Part shown: positions 1 through 8,904 of the stretch, piece by piece | Numbering within the stretch: position 1 is the stretch's first letter | How the letters are laid out: the number at the start of each line of letters is the position of its first letter | Assembly: GCA_944326245.1 (NCBI GenBank) | Contig: CALVDF010000015.1 | Location: 1-64,000, forward strand | DNA length: 64,000 nucleotides | DNA from: an uncultured Bacteroidales bacterium | GTDB taxonomy: Bacteria > Bacteroidota > Bacteroidia > Bacteroidales > UBA932 | Direction: 5' to 3' | The notes under the pieces: generated by a model | What the model was told of the DNA's origin: nothing | What the model saw: only the letters and a program-made list of their open reading frames with translations | Databases searched by the model: none | Program-made: the position numbers and the translations under genes

Positions 1-78
1 GTGCCCCCTTTTTACTAACGATGCAGATTATTTTCGCTTCTGTATCATATAGGCGCGTAGTTGCGGATTTGAGGTATC

Positions 79-2571
79 TCAAATAAACTGTCCAGTAATG
101 CTGTCAGCACATCCACGTATCTCGTCGACTGTCCCGGAAGCCACTATCCGTCCGCCTTCCTCTCCTCCGCCGGGCCCCATGTCTATGATGTAGTCGGCCG
201 AGCGGATCACGTCAATGTCATGCTCGATGACTATCACTGTGGCGCCATGGTCTATCAGGCGCTGGAATACCCGCAGCAATGTCTGCACATCTGCCGGATG
301 GAGACCTATGGTCGGCTCGTCGAACACGAAGACAGTATCGTCCTGGCCGCGGCCCATCTCGCTGGCCAGCTTGAGACGCTGCGCCTCGCCTCCGGACAGT
401 CCGGGAGTCTGTTCCCCGAGGGTCAGATAGCCCAGGCCGAGATCCTGCAGCACCTGCAGACGCTGGCGCACAGTCTTCAGATCCCCGCAGGCCACGATCG
501 CATCGCTGATATCCATGGCCATAAGCTCGGGAAGGGAATGGAAAGTACCTTCGTAATTCTCGCGGCGGATACGGTATGCCGCCTTGGAATAGCGGGATCC
601 GCGGCAGTCCGGGCAGGGGATGTCCACATCCGGCAGGAACTGCACGTCGAGACTTATCACGCCGGTACCGTCACAGACAGGGCAGCGCAGCCGGCCGGTA
701 TTGTAGGAAAAGTCCCCGTCCTTCCATCCCCCGGCCTTGGCATCCGGAGTCCGCGCGTAGACCTTGCGCAGTTCGTCGTGGACATTGGCATAAGTAGCGA
801 CCGTCGACCTTATGTTGATCCCGATAGGGGTCGCATCTATCAGCTTGGCATGACGGATCCCGTCGGCCCGTATCTCCAGAACATGCTCAGGCAGCTTTCC
901 GCCCGATACCTTGGCCTGAAGGCCAGGCACCAGACTTTCCAGTATCAGAGTGGTCTTGCCTGAACCGGACACACCTGTAACCACTGTCAGACGTCCCTTC
1001 GGGATATCTACGGACAGAGGCTTGACAGTATGGACGGCCGATGTGGAAATATGGATCCGCCCGTAGTCGAACAGTTCTGCGGCAGACGCCCTCTTCCGCA
1101 CGTCCACACCGGAAGTCCCGTCAAGGAAAGGGCCTATCTTCGATGCCGGATTACGCCCTATATCCTCCAGCGTACCTTCGGCTATTACACACCCGCCCTT
1201 CGATCCGGCCCCGGGCCCCATCTCTATCATCCAGTCCGACTCCTTGAGTATCTGAGTATCGTGGTCCACGAGCACTATCGAGTTGCCGTCCGATATCAGG
1301 TCATTCATCACCCCGGCGAGCCCCCTGATATTGGCCGGATGCAGACCTATCGAAGGCTCGTCCAGCACATACAGGACACCGGTGGTACGGTTGCGTACCG
1401 CCCTTGCCAGCTGCATCCTCTGGCGCTCTCCCGTAGACAGTGTCGAGGAAGCACGGTCCAGGCTCAGATAGCCCACACCCAGATCCAGCAGACGCACGGA
1501 AGCATCCAGAAAGGATTCGCAGATACGTTCCGCCATCGGACGCATGGGCTCCGGAAGCGATGCCGGGACACCGCGGACCCATTCCACCAGTTCCCGCAGA
1601 CTCATGCGGCTTGCTTCATCTATGGAGATACCGCGCACTTTAGGGGCACGGGCCGCCGCCGAAAAACGGGAGCCTCCGCAGTCCGGACACGGCCCTATCT
1701 TCAGGAACCGCTCCACCCGCTTCATGCCCTTTTCGTCCTTGACCTTTGCAAGGGCATTCTGCACCGTATACACTGCATTGTAGTAGGTAAAATCCAGCTC
1801 TCCGGCCTGATTGGTATTCTTCGAATGGTAGAATATATGTTTCTTCTCGGCAGGACCGTGAAACACAATCTCCCGTTCCTCAGGGGTCAACTGATTGAAA
1901 GGCACATCCGTACGGACTCCCATCGCCCTGCAGACGTCCGTCATGAGGGACCACATCAGCGTATTCCACGGCAGCACAGCCCCCTGATCGATGCTCAGCG
2001 TCTCGTCCGGCACGAGAGTGGACTCATCCACGGTCCGTACTGTACCGGTACCGTCACAGGCAGGACAGGCACCGCTGCTGTTGAAGGACAGTTCCTCTGC
2101 CGAAGGAGCGAAGAAATGCGCCCCGCACACAGGGCACACCAGCTCCAGACCTGCCGCCACATTCAGCGACGGTTCCACATAATGGCCGTTGGGACAGCGG
2201 TGGGACGCCAGACGGGAATAGATCAGACGCAGCATGTTGAGCAGCTCCGTCCCCGTACCGAAGGTACTGCGGATACCCGGCACTGCCGGCCGCTGGTGCA
2301 TGGCCAGAGCCGCCGGTACGTACAGCACTTCATCCACGCCCGCACGCGCCGCCTGGGTCATACGCCTCCTGGTATATGTGGACAACGACTCCAGATAGCG
2401 CCGCGACCCCTCCGCATACAATACACCCAGCGCGAGGGAACTCTTTCCTGAGCCGGACACTCCGGCTATGCCTACAATCTTCCCGAGAGGCACATCCACA
2501 TCTATATTCTTCAGATTGTGGACCCTTGCCCCCCGCACCTCTATCCTGTCGGGTTTTTCTTTGTTTTCCAT
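79..2571 (-). CDS. UvrA2-like excinuclease ABC subunit A paralogue
   Basis: A double ABC ATPase of the UvrA family, 830 residues against about 940 for canonical UvrA. The first Walker A (GVSGSGKSS, near residue 38) and the second (GVSGSGKTT, near residue 533) are present, as are ABC signatures (LSTGERQR and LSGGEAQR) and the CPxC zinc-finger cysteine pairs. After the LRLIYSRL segment the protein passes almost directly to a zinc-type Cys cluster, so the UvrB-binding insertion of canonical UvrA appears to be missing. That is the hallmark of UvrA2-type proteins, which are linked in other bacteria to DNA-damage or drug tolerance rather than core excision repair. The ATG at 2571 follows an AGGAG, and a TATTTTTG -7 motif lies at 2597-2604. 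The gene is divergent from the GH92 gene. The family is certain; the physiological role is inferred. Confidence 0.9.
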   Translation of the reverse strand: MENKEKPDRIEVRGARVHNLKNIDVDVPLGKIVGIAGVSGSGKSSLALGVLYAEGSRRYLESLSTYTRRRMTQAARAGVDEVLYVPAALAMHQRPAVPGIRSTFGTGTELLNMLRLIYSRLASHRCPNGHYVEPSLNVAAGLELVCPVCGAHFFAPSAEELSFNSSGACPACDGTGTVRTVDESTLVPDETLSIDQGAVLPWNTLMWSLMTDVCRAMGVRTDVPFNQLTPEEREIVFHGPAEKKHIFYHSKNTNQAGELDFTYYNAVYTVQNALAKVKDEKGMKRVERFLKIGPCPDCGGSRFSAAARAPKVRGISIDEASRMSLRELVEWVRGVPASLPEPMRPMAERICESFLDASVRLLDLGVGYLSLDRASSTLSTGERQRMQLARAVRNRTTGVLYVLDEPSIGLHPANIRGLAGVMNDLISDGNSIVLVDHDTQILKESDWMIEMGPGAGSKGGCVIAEGTLEDIGRNPASKIGPFLDGTSGVDVRKRASAAELFDYGRIHISTSAVHTVKPLSVDIPKGRLTVVTGVSGSGKTTLILESLVPGLQAKVSGGKLPEHVLEIRADGIRHAKLIDATPIGINIRSTVATYANVHDELRKVYARTPDAKAGGWKDGDFSYNTGRLRCPVCDGTGVISLDVQFLPDVDIPCPDCRGSRYSKAAYRIRRENYEGTFHSLPELMAMDISDAIVACGDLKTVRQRLQVLQDLGLGYLTLGEQTPGLSGGEAQRLKLASEMGRGQDDTVFVFDEPTIGLHPADVQTLLRVFQRLIDHGATVIVIEHDIDVIRSADYIIDMGPGGGEEGGRIVASGTVDEIRGCADSITGQFI

Positions 2572-2596
2572 TGCTCTCCTTTTGACATTAACTTGA

Positions 2597-2604
2597 CAAA
2601 AATA
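2597..2604 (-). promoter_or_regulatory. Putative -7 box of the UvrA2 gene
   Basis: The minus strand reads TATTTTTG, matching the Bacteroidales -7 consensus TAnnTTTG, about 25 bases upstream of the start codon. No TTG element is found at the usual 19-21 base spacing, so support is partial. Confidence 0.35.
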
Positions 2605-2629
2605 CCAAATTTTACCTTAATTTAGCATC

Positions 2630-4930
2630 ATGAAAAGACAACTCTGCATTCTGGCCATGGCAGCAATGACTGTTACCGGGGCGGCCGCATCGGACGGCGA
2701 CAGCCTCTCCAGATGGGTCAATCCCATGATAGGAACAAACGGAATGGGACATACGTTCCCTGGAGCATGCTACCCCTTCGGGATAGTGCAGCTCAGCCCT
2801 GACACGGACACCGTACCGCACAACATCGACGGAGCCTACCAGCCGGAAGTGTACCGGTACTGCGCCGGATACCAGTACGGGGACAGCTCCATCGTCGGCT
2901 TCAGCCACACCCATTTCAGCGGGACCGGACACTCGGACCTCGGGGACGTGCTGCTGATGCCCACCACCGGCGAGCTGAAACTGCGGCCCGGAACGGCGGA
3001 AGACCCCGGCTCGGGATACCGCTCAAGGTATTCGCACGAGCGGGAGACGGCCCGGCCCGGATACTACGAGGCCTTCCTGGACGACTACGGCATACGGGCA
3101 CAGCTGACGGCCACCCCGAGAACCGGCGTACACCGCTACACCTACCCCGAGGGCGCCTCGGAGCAGCGGGTCATCCTGGACCTCATCCACGGCATCTACA
3201 ACTATGACGGCAAGGTGCTCTGGGCCCAGATACGGGTCGAGAACGACACCCTGCTGACCGGCTACAGGATAACGAACGGATGGGCCAGGACCAACTATAC
3301 CTATTTCGCGGTATCGTTCTCCAGACCGATAAGGGAATACGGATACAAGGAATTCGGGAAGGTGCTGTACAGCGGCTTCTACCGCAGATTCGACCTGGAG
3401 CACAATTTCCCGGAGATAGGCGGCAGGAAGATAGCGGCCTGGTTCGAGTTCGACCCGGCGGAGGGACGGGAGCTGGAGGTCAAGGTCGCCCTGTCAGGAG
3501 TCAGCACCGCCGGTGCGGTCAGGAACCTGAAGGCGGAAGCTGCAGGAAAGAGCTTCGACACCATAGCCCAGGAGGCTGAGGCAGCATGGGACAATGCCCT
3601 CTCGGTCATCGGGGCAGAGGGCAGCGACGACCAGCTGGCCATGCTCTACACATCCCTCTACCACACCATGATCAACCCTTCAGTCTACTGCGACGTGGAC
3701 GGGCTCTACCGGGGAGTGGACGGCAACATCCACCATGCGGAAGGCTTCACCAACTACACCATATTCTCCACCTGGGACACATTCCGGGCCCTGCACCCGC
3801 TATACAACATCATCCAGAGACAGCGCAGCCATGACATCATCGAGTCAATGATCGCCCACTCAGAGCAGAGTGTCCACGGAGCCCTGCCGGTATGGAGCCA
3901 CAACGCCAATGAGAACTGGTGCATGATCGGCTACCACAGCGTCTCCGTCCTCGCCGACGCCATAGCCACAGGCATTCCTGTAGACACCGCCCGTGCCCTG
4001 AAAGCCATGGTCCGCAGCTCCACCATCCCGTACTACGAAGGCATTGCAGACATGATGCGTCTCGGCTACGTACCGATGGAGGCCTCCGGCAGCTCGGCCT
4101 CCGTGACCCTTGAATATGCCTACGACGACTGGACCATATACAGGACTGCCATGGCAGCAGGCCAGGCCGACATCGCGGAACAGTACCTGAAACGCTCCGG
4201 CAACTGGCACAACGTATTCGACCCTCTCACCCGCCACGCCCGTCCCCGCCATGAGGACGGCAGCTTCAAGGAGGATTTCGACCTGCTGAGCACCCACGGC
4301 CAGGGCTTCATCGAGGGCAATTCCCTCAACTACTCCTTCTACGTGCCCCACGACGTGCCTGGACTGATCGAGGCCATGGGCGGAGCAGAGCAGTTCGAGG
4401 CCAACCTCGATACCCTCTTCACCATGCACCTGCCGGACGAGTTCTTCGCCGGCACCGAAGACGTAACCCGCGAGGGTCTGCTCGGCGGCTATGTCCACGG
4501 CAACGAGCCCAGCCACCACATTCCCTTCCTGTACGCCTGGACCTCTAATCCCTGGAAGACACAGTACTGGCAGCGGGAAATCATGAACCGCATGTACCGC
4601 AACAACATCGACGGCCTCTGCGGCAACGATGACTGCGGCCAGATGTCAGCCTGGTACATCTTCTCCGCCATGGGCTTCTACCCTGTCTGCCCCGGCAGCG
4701 GAGAGTACATCCTCGGCGCCCCCTACCTGCCCTACATGAAAATCCGGCTGGAGAACGGCCGGACCCTCGAGATCCGTGCCCCCAAAGTCTCCGACCGCAA
4801 CCGCTATGTCCGCTCCGTCAGCCTCAACGGCACACGCCTGCAGCCCGGAGAGGACGGAGTCCTGAAGCTCACCATAGACCAGATACTCGCCGGCGGCCTC
4901 CTCGAGTTCGACATGAGAGCCCGGCAATGA
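2630..4930 (+). CDS. GH92 family alpha-mannosidase, secreted
   Basis: An exo-acting alpha-mannosidase of glycoside hydrolase family 92, 766 residues, the usual length. A signal peptide (about residues 1-20, ending AAASDG) sends it out of the cytoplasm. The N-terminal beta-sandwich starts at VNPMIGT; the (alpha/alpha)6 catalytic part holds the family landmarks GNEPSHHIPFLYAW and DDCGQMSAWYIFSAMGFYPV, including conserved Glu and Asp residues of the calcium-dependent inverting mechanism. GH92 enzymes in gut Bacteroidales trim mannose from host or yeast N-glycans; most are alpha-1,2 or alpha-1,3 specific, which cannot be decided here. It stands alone with no SusC/D partners, divergent from the UvrA2 gene. 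TTGACA at 2593 and TACCTTAA at 2613 may be its promoter. Its 3' end abuts the opposite-strand propeller gene with 18 bases between the stop codons. Confidence 0.95.
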   Translation: MKRQLCILAMAAMTVTGAAASDGDSLSRWVNPMIGTNGMGHTFPGACYPFGIVQLSPDTDTVPHNIDGAYQPEVYRYCAGYQYGDSSIVGFSHTHFSGTGHSDLGDVLLMPTTGELKLRPGTAEDPGSGYRSRYSHERETARPGYYEAFLDDYGIRAQLTATPRTGVHRYTYPEGASEQRVILDLIHGIYNYDGKVLWAQIRVENDTLLTGYRITNGWARTNYTYFAVSFSRPIREYGYKEFGKVLYSGFYRRFDLEHNFPEIGGRKIAAWFEFDPAEGRELEVKVALSGVSTAGAVRNLKAEAAGKSFDTIAQEAEAAWDNALSVIGAEGSDDQLAMLYTSLYHTMINPSVYCDVDGLYRGVDGNIHHAEGFTNYTIFSTWDTFRALHPLYNIIQRQRSHDIIESMIAHSEQSVHGALPVWSHNANENWCMIGYHSVSVLADAIATGIPVDTARALKAMVRSSTIPYYEGIADMMRLGYVPMEASGSSASVTLEYAYDDWTIYRTAMAAGQADIAEQYLKRSGNWHNVFDPLTRHARPRHEDGSFKEDFDLLSTHGQGFIEGNSLNYSFYVPHDVPGLIEAMGGAEQFEANLDTLFTMHLPDEFFAGTEDVTREGLLGGYVHGNEPSHHIPFLYAWTSNPWKTQYWQREIMNRMYRNNIDGLCGNDDCGQMSAWYIFSAMGFYPVCPGSGEYILGAPYLPYMKIRLENGRTLEIRAPKVSDRNRYVRSVSLNGTRLQPGEDGVLKLTIDQILAGGLLEFDMRARQ

Positions 4931-4948
4931 CTGCTGCAGAGCCGGCAC

Positions 4949-6010
4949 CTATAAAGCCATCTTTGCCAGATACATTATGCCGTCGCGGTCCTCCACGGCG
5001 GCATATATTGTGTTCTCTGCCTCGGAATAAGCTATTTTGTTTATTTTGTAATCTGTATGTATCAGCTCTACAGGATTGCCCTCCCAGTCGAACACAGCTA
5101 TTTTTGTATACGTCAGGCGGTTGCCGTCGTTCCAGTAAGGGTTCACTTCTCCGTCAAACGCTGTATAAAGCCTGTCCGCTGTTGCAAAAATATCGTTGAA
5201 ACCGAGGATTGTACGCTCATTATAATCATATCCTCCGGGAGAAACATCAATATCAGGCTCATAAAAAAATCTCACCGCTTCCTGCCTTATCGAATTCGAT
5301 TCTACGGCATACGTCTCCAGGATTGCCCCCACAGATGTTCCTATAGCCAATTTTCTCTTATCCGGAGATGGGGAATAACGGTAGCAGCTTACATAAATAT
5401 GAAAACGCTCTTCTATATCCTCGACCGGCCAAAAATCGTACAGTTCCAAAGTATCTCCGGACGCATCCAGAAGTTCAAATCTGCGTACCTTGTGACGTTC
5501 CTTACTGGCAAAACCGACATTATTTACAAACAGCCTGCTATCACCGCACTCTACCATCATCGCCGTCCACAACGGCTCCTCATAACGTTCCTCGGTGTAA
5601 CTGAACACCCCGCTCAGCAGAGAGTCCACGTCATAACGGAGTATACTGCCCTTCATATCATCATAATAAGTAAGTATTCCGTCCTTGAAATACGTATTGC
5701 GGATACCGCCTATGGTTTCCCCGGGACCGCGGCCGCTCATAATGCCGGACCATACCTTTTCACCGCTATTCTTGTCATATATCCACAGATTGTGACCTGT
5801 CTGCATGTCCGCGACCGGCACCAGCAGATATGACTTGTACTCCCACATATCGTACGTCAGATTCGCATACATCTCTTCGGACAATATCGTCCACTTACCA
5901 TCACGCTCCACCGGAAACTCCGGAGCATTATACTCCGCTTCGCTACAGGAACAGATCATCAGTGATATTGCGGCTGCCGTCACTGCCATGAGAACCACGC
6001 TCTTCTTCAT
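4949..6010 (-). CDS. 6-bladed beta-propeller lipoprotein, copy A
   Basis: A 353-residue lipoprotein of the 6-bladed beta-propeller (BF3164-like) type common in gut Bacteroidales. The lipobox is ISLMICSCSE (Cys near residue 21-23). The body has repeated beta-strand segments such as KSYLLVPVAD, LWIYDKNSGEKVW and NTIYAAVEDRDGIMYL. Function of the family is unknown; a surface or periplasmic location is expected. It is a close paralogue of the gene at 7387-8538: 388 bp (5097-5484) are identical, while both flanks have diverged. A TAG stop follows MALxx just where copy B, through a 15-base difference, reads on for about 27 more codons. The ATG at 6010 has AGGAG three bases upstream. Confidence 0.85.
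   Translation of the reverse strand: MKKSVVLMAVTAAAISLMICSCSEAEYNAPEFPVERDGKWTILSEEMYANLTYDMWEYKSYLLVPVADMQTGHNLWIYDKNSGEKVWSGIMSGRGPGETIGGIRNTYFKDGILTYYDDMKGSILRYDVDSLLSGVFSYTEERYEEPLWTAMMVECGDSRLFVNNVGFASKERHKVRRFELLDASGDTLELYDFWPVEDIEERFHIYVSCYRYSPSPDKRKLAIGTSVGAILETYAVESNSIRQEAVRFFYEPDIDVSPGGYDYNERTILGFNDIFATADRLYTAFDGEVNPYWNDGNRLTYTKIAVFDWEGNPVELIHTDYKINKIAYSEAENTIYAAVEDRDGIMYLAKMAL
5097..5484. repeat. 388-bp perfect repeat, copy 1 (propeller gene A)
   Basis: Direct repeat identical by eye, base for base, to 7625-8012. It covers the middle and C-terminal coding part of propeller gene A. Mismatches begin at 5096 and 5485, and the flanking homology is clearly lower, so the block looks like a gene-conversion tract rather than the edge of a recent duplication. 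Confidence 0.9.
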
Positions 6011-6146
6011 TGCTCCTTGATTTTAAAATTAACAATTCTATTTATCTGTTTCGCGCAAAACATTCATTCCGTAATACTTTCAACGGAAATTCAGGAGGAG
6101 AATAGAGGTCTTCCCTTATCTTCGCATCTTTCTCAATTTGCTGTAG

Positions 6147-6986
6147 CTACTCGACTATTCCATGTTCCACTCTCGCCACACCGGAATTATTTACATACAA
6201 ATTCAGATATTCATCCTGCCTGTCATCGTAAGACAGAATGGACCTTATCTCCCCACCCTGAAGATAACTTCCTCCGGCGAAAATGGGTTCGGAGTCTACA
6301 TATTCATGCGGATCGTAACCGTATACGGAATTGAAAGTGCTTCTGAATTCCGGAGTTTCTTTCTCCCTTACTCCGTACTCTCCGACAAACATATCCACAG
6401 TCCCGTCCATTCTGTATGTAGCCGTTTCCCTCACAGTGACTTCGGGGTGATAGTAAGGCATCTCTATCCAGCCTAACAAAAACTCCAAATCTACATCCTC
6501 ATACATGAACTGCGATTCCAGAAACCTGTTGGCAATTATGGTACCGTAAAATCCATATCTGCCGTCTTCCAGCAACCTGACTTCAAACGAATATTCTTCA
6601 CCTGTACCGTCTCCCCAAGGTTTGGTTGCCGTTCCCTCAACCTTCCACACATTGTTGTCAGGACCAAGCGGCTTGCCTCCGGTTTCTATTGACAAGGCAA
6701 ATCCTCTATATTTATAGATATACAGGACACCGGTCGCCGTGTCATACTCGATTTCCGAATTCTCGAAATATTTATACAATACCTCCTGAAGCTGCGCAGA
6801 ATCCTCAGCCGCCATATATCGGTTGGCCTGAAAAACATAATCAAGATTGTAAACCAGATATTTGTGGCAGACAACCACCCTGTCCGCGAGATCCTCGACT
6901 TCGGTCCTTCCTCCGTAAGTCACTTCTTTACAGGAAACCAGCGACAGCATTACTGCCGCAAAAATCAAGAAAACAAGTCTATTCAT
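6147..6986 (-). CDS. Hypothetical lipoprotein
   Basis: A 279-residue lipoprotein of no family I can name. The ATG at 6986 gives MNRLVFLIFAAVMLSLVSC, a typical signal with the lipobox LVSC; a TTG two codons earlier is less likely. The mature part is rich in beta-strand patterns, acidic residues and Tyr/Gly, with no cysteine-rich or enzyme motif. It sits between the two propeller paralogues on the same strand. Its upstream region (7010-7100) shares short motifs with that of propeller copy B, suggesting common regulation. An extracytoplasmic anchored role is inferred only from the signal. Confidence 0.75.
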   Translation of the reverse strand: MNRLVFLIFAAVMLSLVSCKEVTYGGRTEVEDLADRVVVCHKYLVYNLDYVFQANRYMAAEDSAQLQEVLYKYFENSEIEYDTATGVLYIYKYRGFALSIETGGKPLGPDNNVWKVEGTATKPWGDGTGEEYSFEVRLLEDGRYGFYGTIIANRFLESQFMYEDVDLEFLLGWIEMPYYHPEVTVRETATYRMDGTVDMFVGEYGVREKETPEFRSTFNSVYGYDPHEYVDSEPIFAGGSYLQGGEIRSILSYDDRQDEYLNLYVNNSGVARVEHGIVE

Positions 6987-7386
6987 ATTCAAGTAACGTT
7001 ATTGGTAAGCGACTGCAAGTTACAAAAAATATCCATTCGGCACCAGGGCACAGAGCGCAAACTTGCGTCCGCATACAGGACTACTGAGTGTACAAGCCCG
7101 CCGCCTTTTTACAACACGCTAATTTTCATTCAATTACGTTTTTACGATGAGCTTGTGAGCAGTTTAGTGTGCGCGTGAAAATACAGCATTGCCAGCTGAC
7201 TTCCGGACAATCTTCCGTGCCTTTCGGTAGAGCAAAAATATTTCCGCCGGGGCATTTGAGGGTATAAGTGCTTGATAATCAAATACGCCTTGCCCCAAAC
7301 GCAGGTTTGAAATCGACGTTTGGGGCATCGCGAAAGTAAATACATTGATTTGCAGCATTATAAGTTTTACAGATGCTCCCGCACAT
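6987..7386. other. Gene-poor 400-bp stretch with duplicated motifs and an inverted repeat
   Basis: No convincing gene. The part next to the hypothetical lipoprotein holds motifs (TGCAAGTTA, TTGCGTC, ACAGGACTACTGA) that recur upstream of propeller copy B at about 8690-8770. The distal part holds an 11-bp perfect inverted repeat (7291-7301 and 7317-7327, loop 15 bases) inside a 64-codon minus-strand ORF (7164-7358) of unclear status. Confidence 0.5.
7291..7327. repeat. 11-bp perfect inverted repeat
   Basis: Arms TGCCCCAAACG and CGTTTGGGGCA separated by 15 bases. No T-run follows on either strand, so it is not a simple terminator. It lies inside the small minus-strand ORF 7164-7358. A structured RNA or a mobile-element remnant are both possible. 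Confidence 0.5.
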
Positions 7387-8538
7387 TCAAAAACTGCCCC
7401 TCACCCTCAACGAAGCATGCTCCGTCCCTTTCCCAACAGCAGGGCCATAGAAACAATTGCCATCCGGCAATGGCTGCTGCAGAGCCATCTTTGCCAGATA
7501 CATTATGCCGTCACGATCTGCCACTGCGGCATATATTGTGTTCTCCGCCTCGGAATAAGCCATTTTGTCGATGCTGTAGTCAGTATGAATAAGTTCCAGC
7601 GGGTTGCCATCCCAGTCGAACACCGCTATTTTTGTATACGTCAGGCGGTTGCCGTCGTTCCAGTAAGGGTTCACTTCTCCGTCAAACGCTGTATAAAGCC
7701 TGTCCGCTGTTGCAAAAATATCGTTGAAACCGAGGATTGTACGCTCATTATAATCATATCCTCCGGGAGAAACATCAATATCAGGCTCATAAAAAAATCT
7801 CACCGCTTCCTGCCTTATCGAATTCGATTCTACGGCATACGTCTCCAGGATTGCCCCCACAGATGTTCCTATAGCCAATTTTCTCTTATCCGGAGATGGG
7901 GAATAACGGTAGCAGCTTACATAAATATGAAAACGCTCTTCTATATCCTCGACCGGCCAAAAATCGTACAGTTCCAAAGTATCTCCGGACGCATCCAGAA
8001 GTTCAAATCTGCTTACCTTGTGCCGTTCCTTACTGGCAAAACCGACATTATTCACAAACAATCTGCTGTCACCGGTCTCCACTATCATTGTTGTCCACAA
8101 CGGCGCATCATAGACATCCTCAGTATAACTGAATGATCCGCTAAGCAATGAATCTACATTGTAACGGAGTGTACTGCCTTTCATATCATCATAGTACGTA
8201 AGTATGCCGTCCTTGAAATAAGTTTTACGGATACCGCCTATGGTTTCCCCGGGACCGCGGCCTTTATTGATGCCCGACCACACGCGCTTGCCGGTATTCT
8301 TGTCATATATCCACAGATAGTTACCCGTATGCCGATCCGCGACAGGTACCAGCAGATATGACTTGTACTCCCACATATCGTACGTCAGATTCACGTACAA
8401 CTCATCGGAGATAATTTTCCACTCCGCCTCCCGCTCCACCGGAAACTCCGGAGCATTATACTCCGTTTCGCTACAGGAACAGATCATCAGGGATATTGCG
8501 GCTGCCGTCACTGCCATGAGAACCGCAGTCTTCTTCAT
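7387..8538 (-). CDS. 6-bladed beta-propeller lipoprotein, copy B
   Basis: Paralogue of the lipoprotein at 4949-6010, 383 residues from the ATG at 8538 (MKKTAVLMAV); this start matches copy A's MKKSVVLMAV, so the upstream TTG is rejected. The lipobox is MICSCSE. The first 150 residues differ from copy A by scattered substitutions, the next roughly 130 are identical, and divergence resumes near the C-terminus. Relative to copy A a 15-base segment holding the stop codon is absent, so translation continues through sequence that in copy A overlaps the GH92 3' end. This adds a basic tail of about 27 residues (ending LRVRGSF) with no propeller character. The function is unknown; a surface lipoprotein is expected. 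Confidence 0.85.
   Translation of the reverse strand: MKKTAVLMAVTAAAISLMICSCSETEYNAPEFPVEREAEWKIISDELYVNLTYDMWEYKSYLLVPVADRHTGNYLWIYDKNTGKRVWSGINKGRGPGETIGGIRKTYFKDGILTYYDDMKGSTLRYNVDSLLSGSFSYTEDVYDAPLWTTMIVETGDSRLFVNNVGFASKERHKVSRFELLDASGDTLELYDFWPVEDIEERFHIYVSCYRYSPSPDKRKLAIGTSVGAILETYAVESNSIRQEAVRFFYEPDIDVSPGGYDYNERTILGFNDIFATADRLYTAFDGEVNPYWNDGNRLTYTKIAVFDWDGNPLELIHTDYSIDKMAYSEAENTIYAAVADRDGIMYLAKMALQQPLPDGNCFYGPAVGKGTEHASLRVRGSF
7625..8012. repeat. 388-bp perfect repeat, copy 2 (propeller gene B)
   Basis: The second copy of the block at 5097-5484, in direct orientation, about 2.5 kb away. Mismatches begin at 7624 and 8013. Confidence 0.9.
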
Positions 8539-8904
8539 TTGTTTCAGGTTTAAAATCAACAATCCGTTTAAGTCTCTTGATAATTAATTGTAAATCAGCA
8601 TGTCAATTAGGCATTCCCATGACTTTAGGGTAATCAAGACATTAATGTTATGCACAAATACCCGACCGACCTGCAATCTGACTGAGAAACTGCTGCAAGT
8701 TAAAAAAAATTTTTCTCCAAAACAAAGGTAAGATAATATTGCGTCGCAGACAGGACTACTGACTGCAAAGTCCCCAATATACGTTGAAGCCGAGAGGAGA
8801 GCAAATTTATTTGCTGTTCCGGGGCGCCACAGTATATGCGGCGATGCCGGACATACGATGATTTTTTATAACTTTGAGGCAGAATACACTATTGAGCGCA
8901 GGCC
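8539..8904. other. Intergenic stretch with possible promoters
   Basis: No gene is seen. A minus-strand TACCTTTG at 8724-8731 matches the -7 consensus and could start the propeller B transcript with a leader of about 180 bases, although no TTG lies at the right spacing. The motif ACAGGACTACTGA at about 8750 repeats one at about 7075. A plus-strand TAACTTTG at 8869-8876 could serve the AAA-ATPase relic and the gene behind it. Confidence 0.5.
8869..8876 (+). promoter_or_regulatory. Putative -7 box for the relic and SpoIID gene
   Basis: TAACTTTG matches TAnnTTTG and lies 28 bases upstream of the relic ATG at 8905. No other promoter-like motif is visible between it and the gene at 9070. Confidence 0.45.

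Noticed and set aside
220..2451. Long plus-strand ORFs (247 and 473 codons) opposite the UvrA2 gene
   Set aside because: They lie fully antisense to a strongly supported gene, have no recognisable domain, and show the Arg/His/Pro-rich composition of shadow frames in GC-rich DNA.
7142..7358. Calling a transposase fragment
   Set aside because: No DDE motif, no target-site duplication and no known terminal repeat; only an internal inverted repeat is seen.
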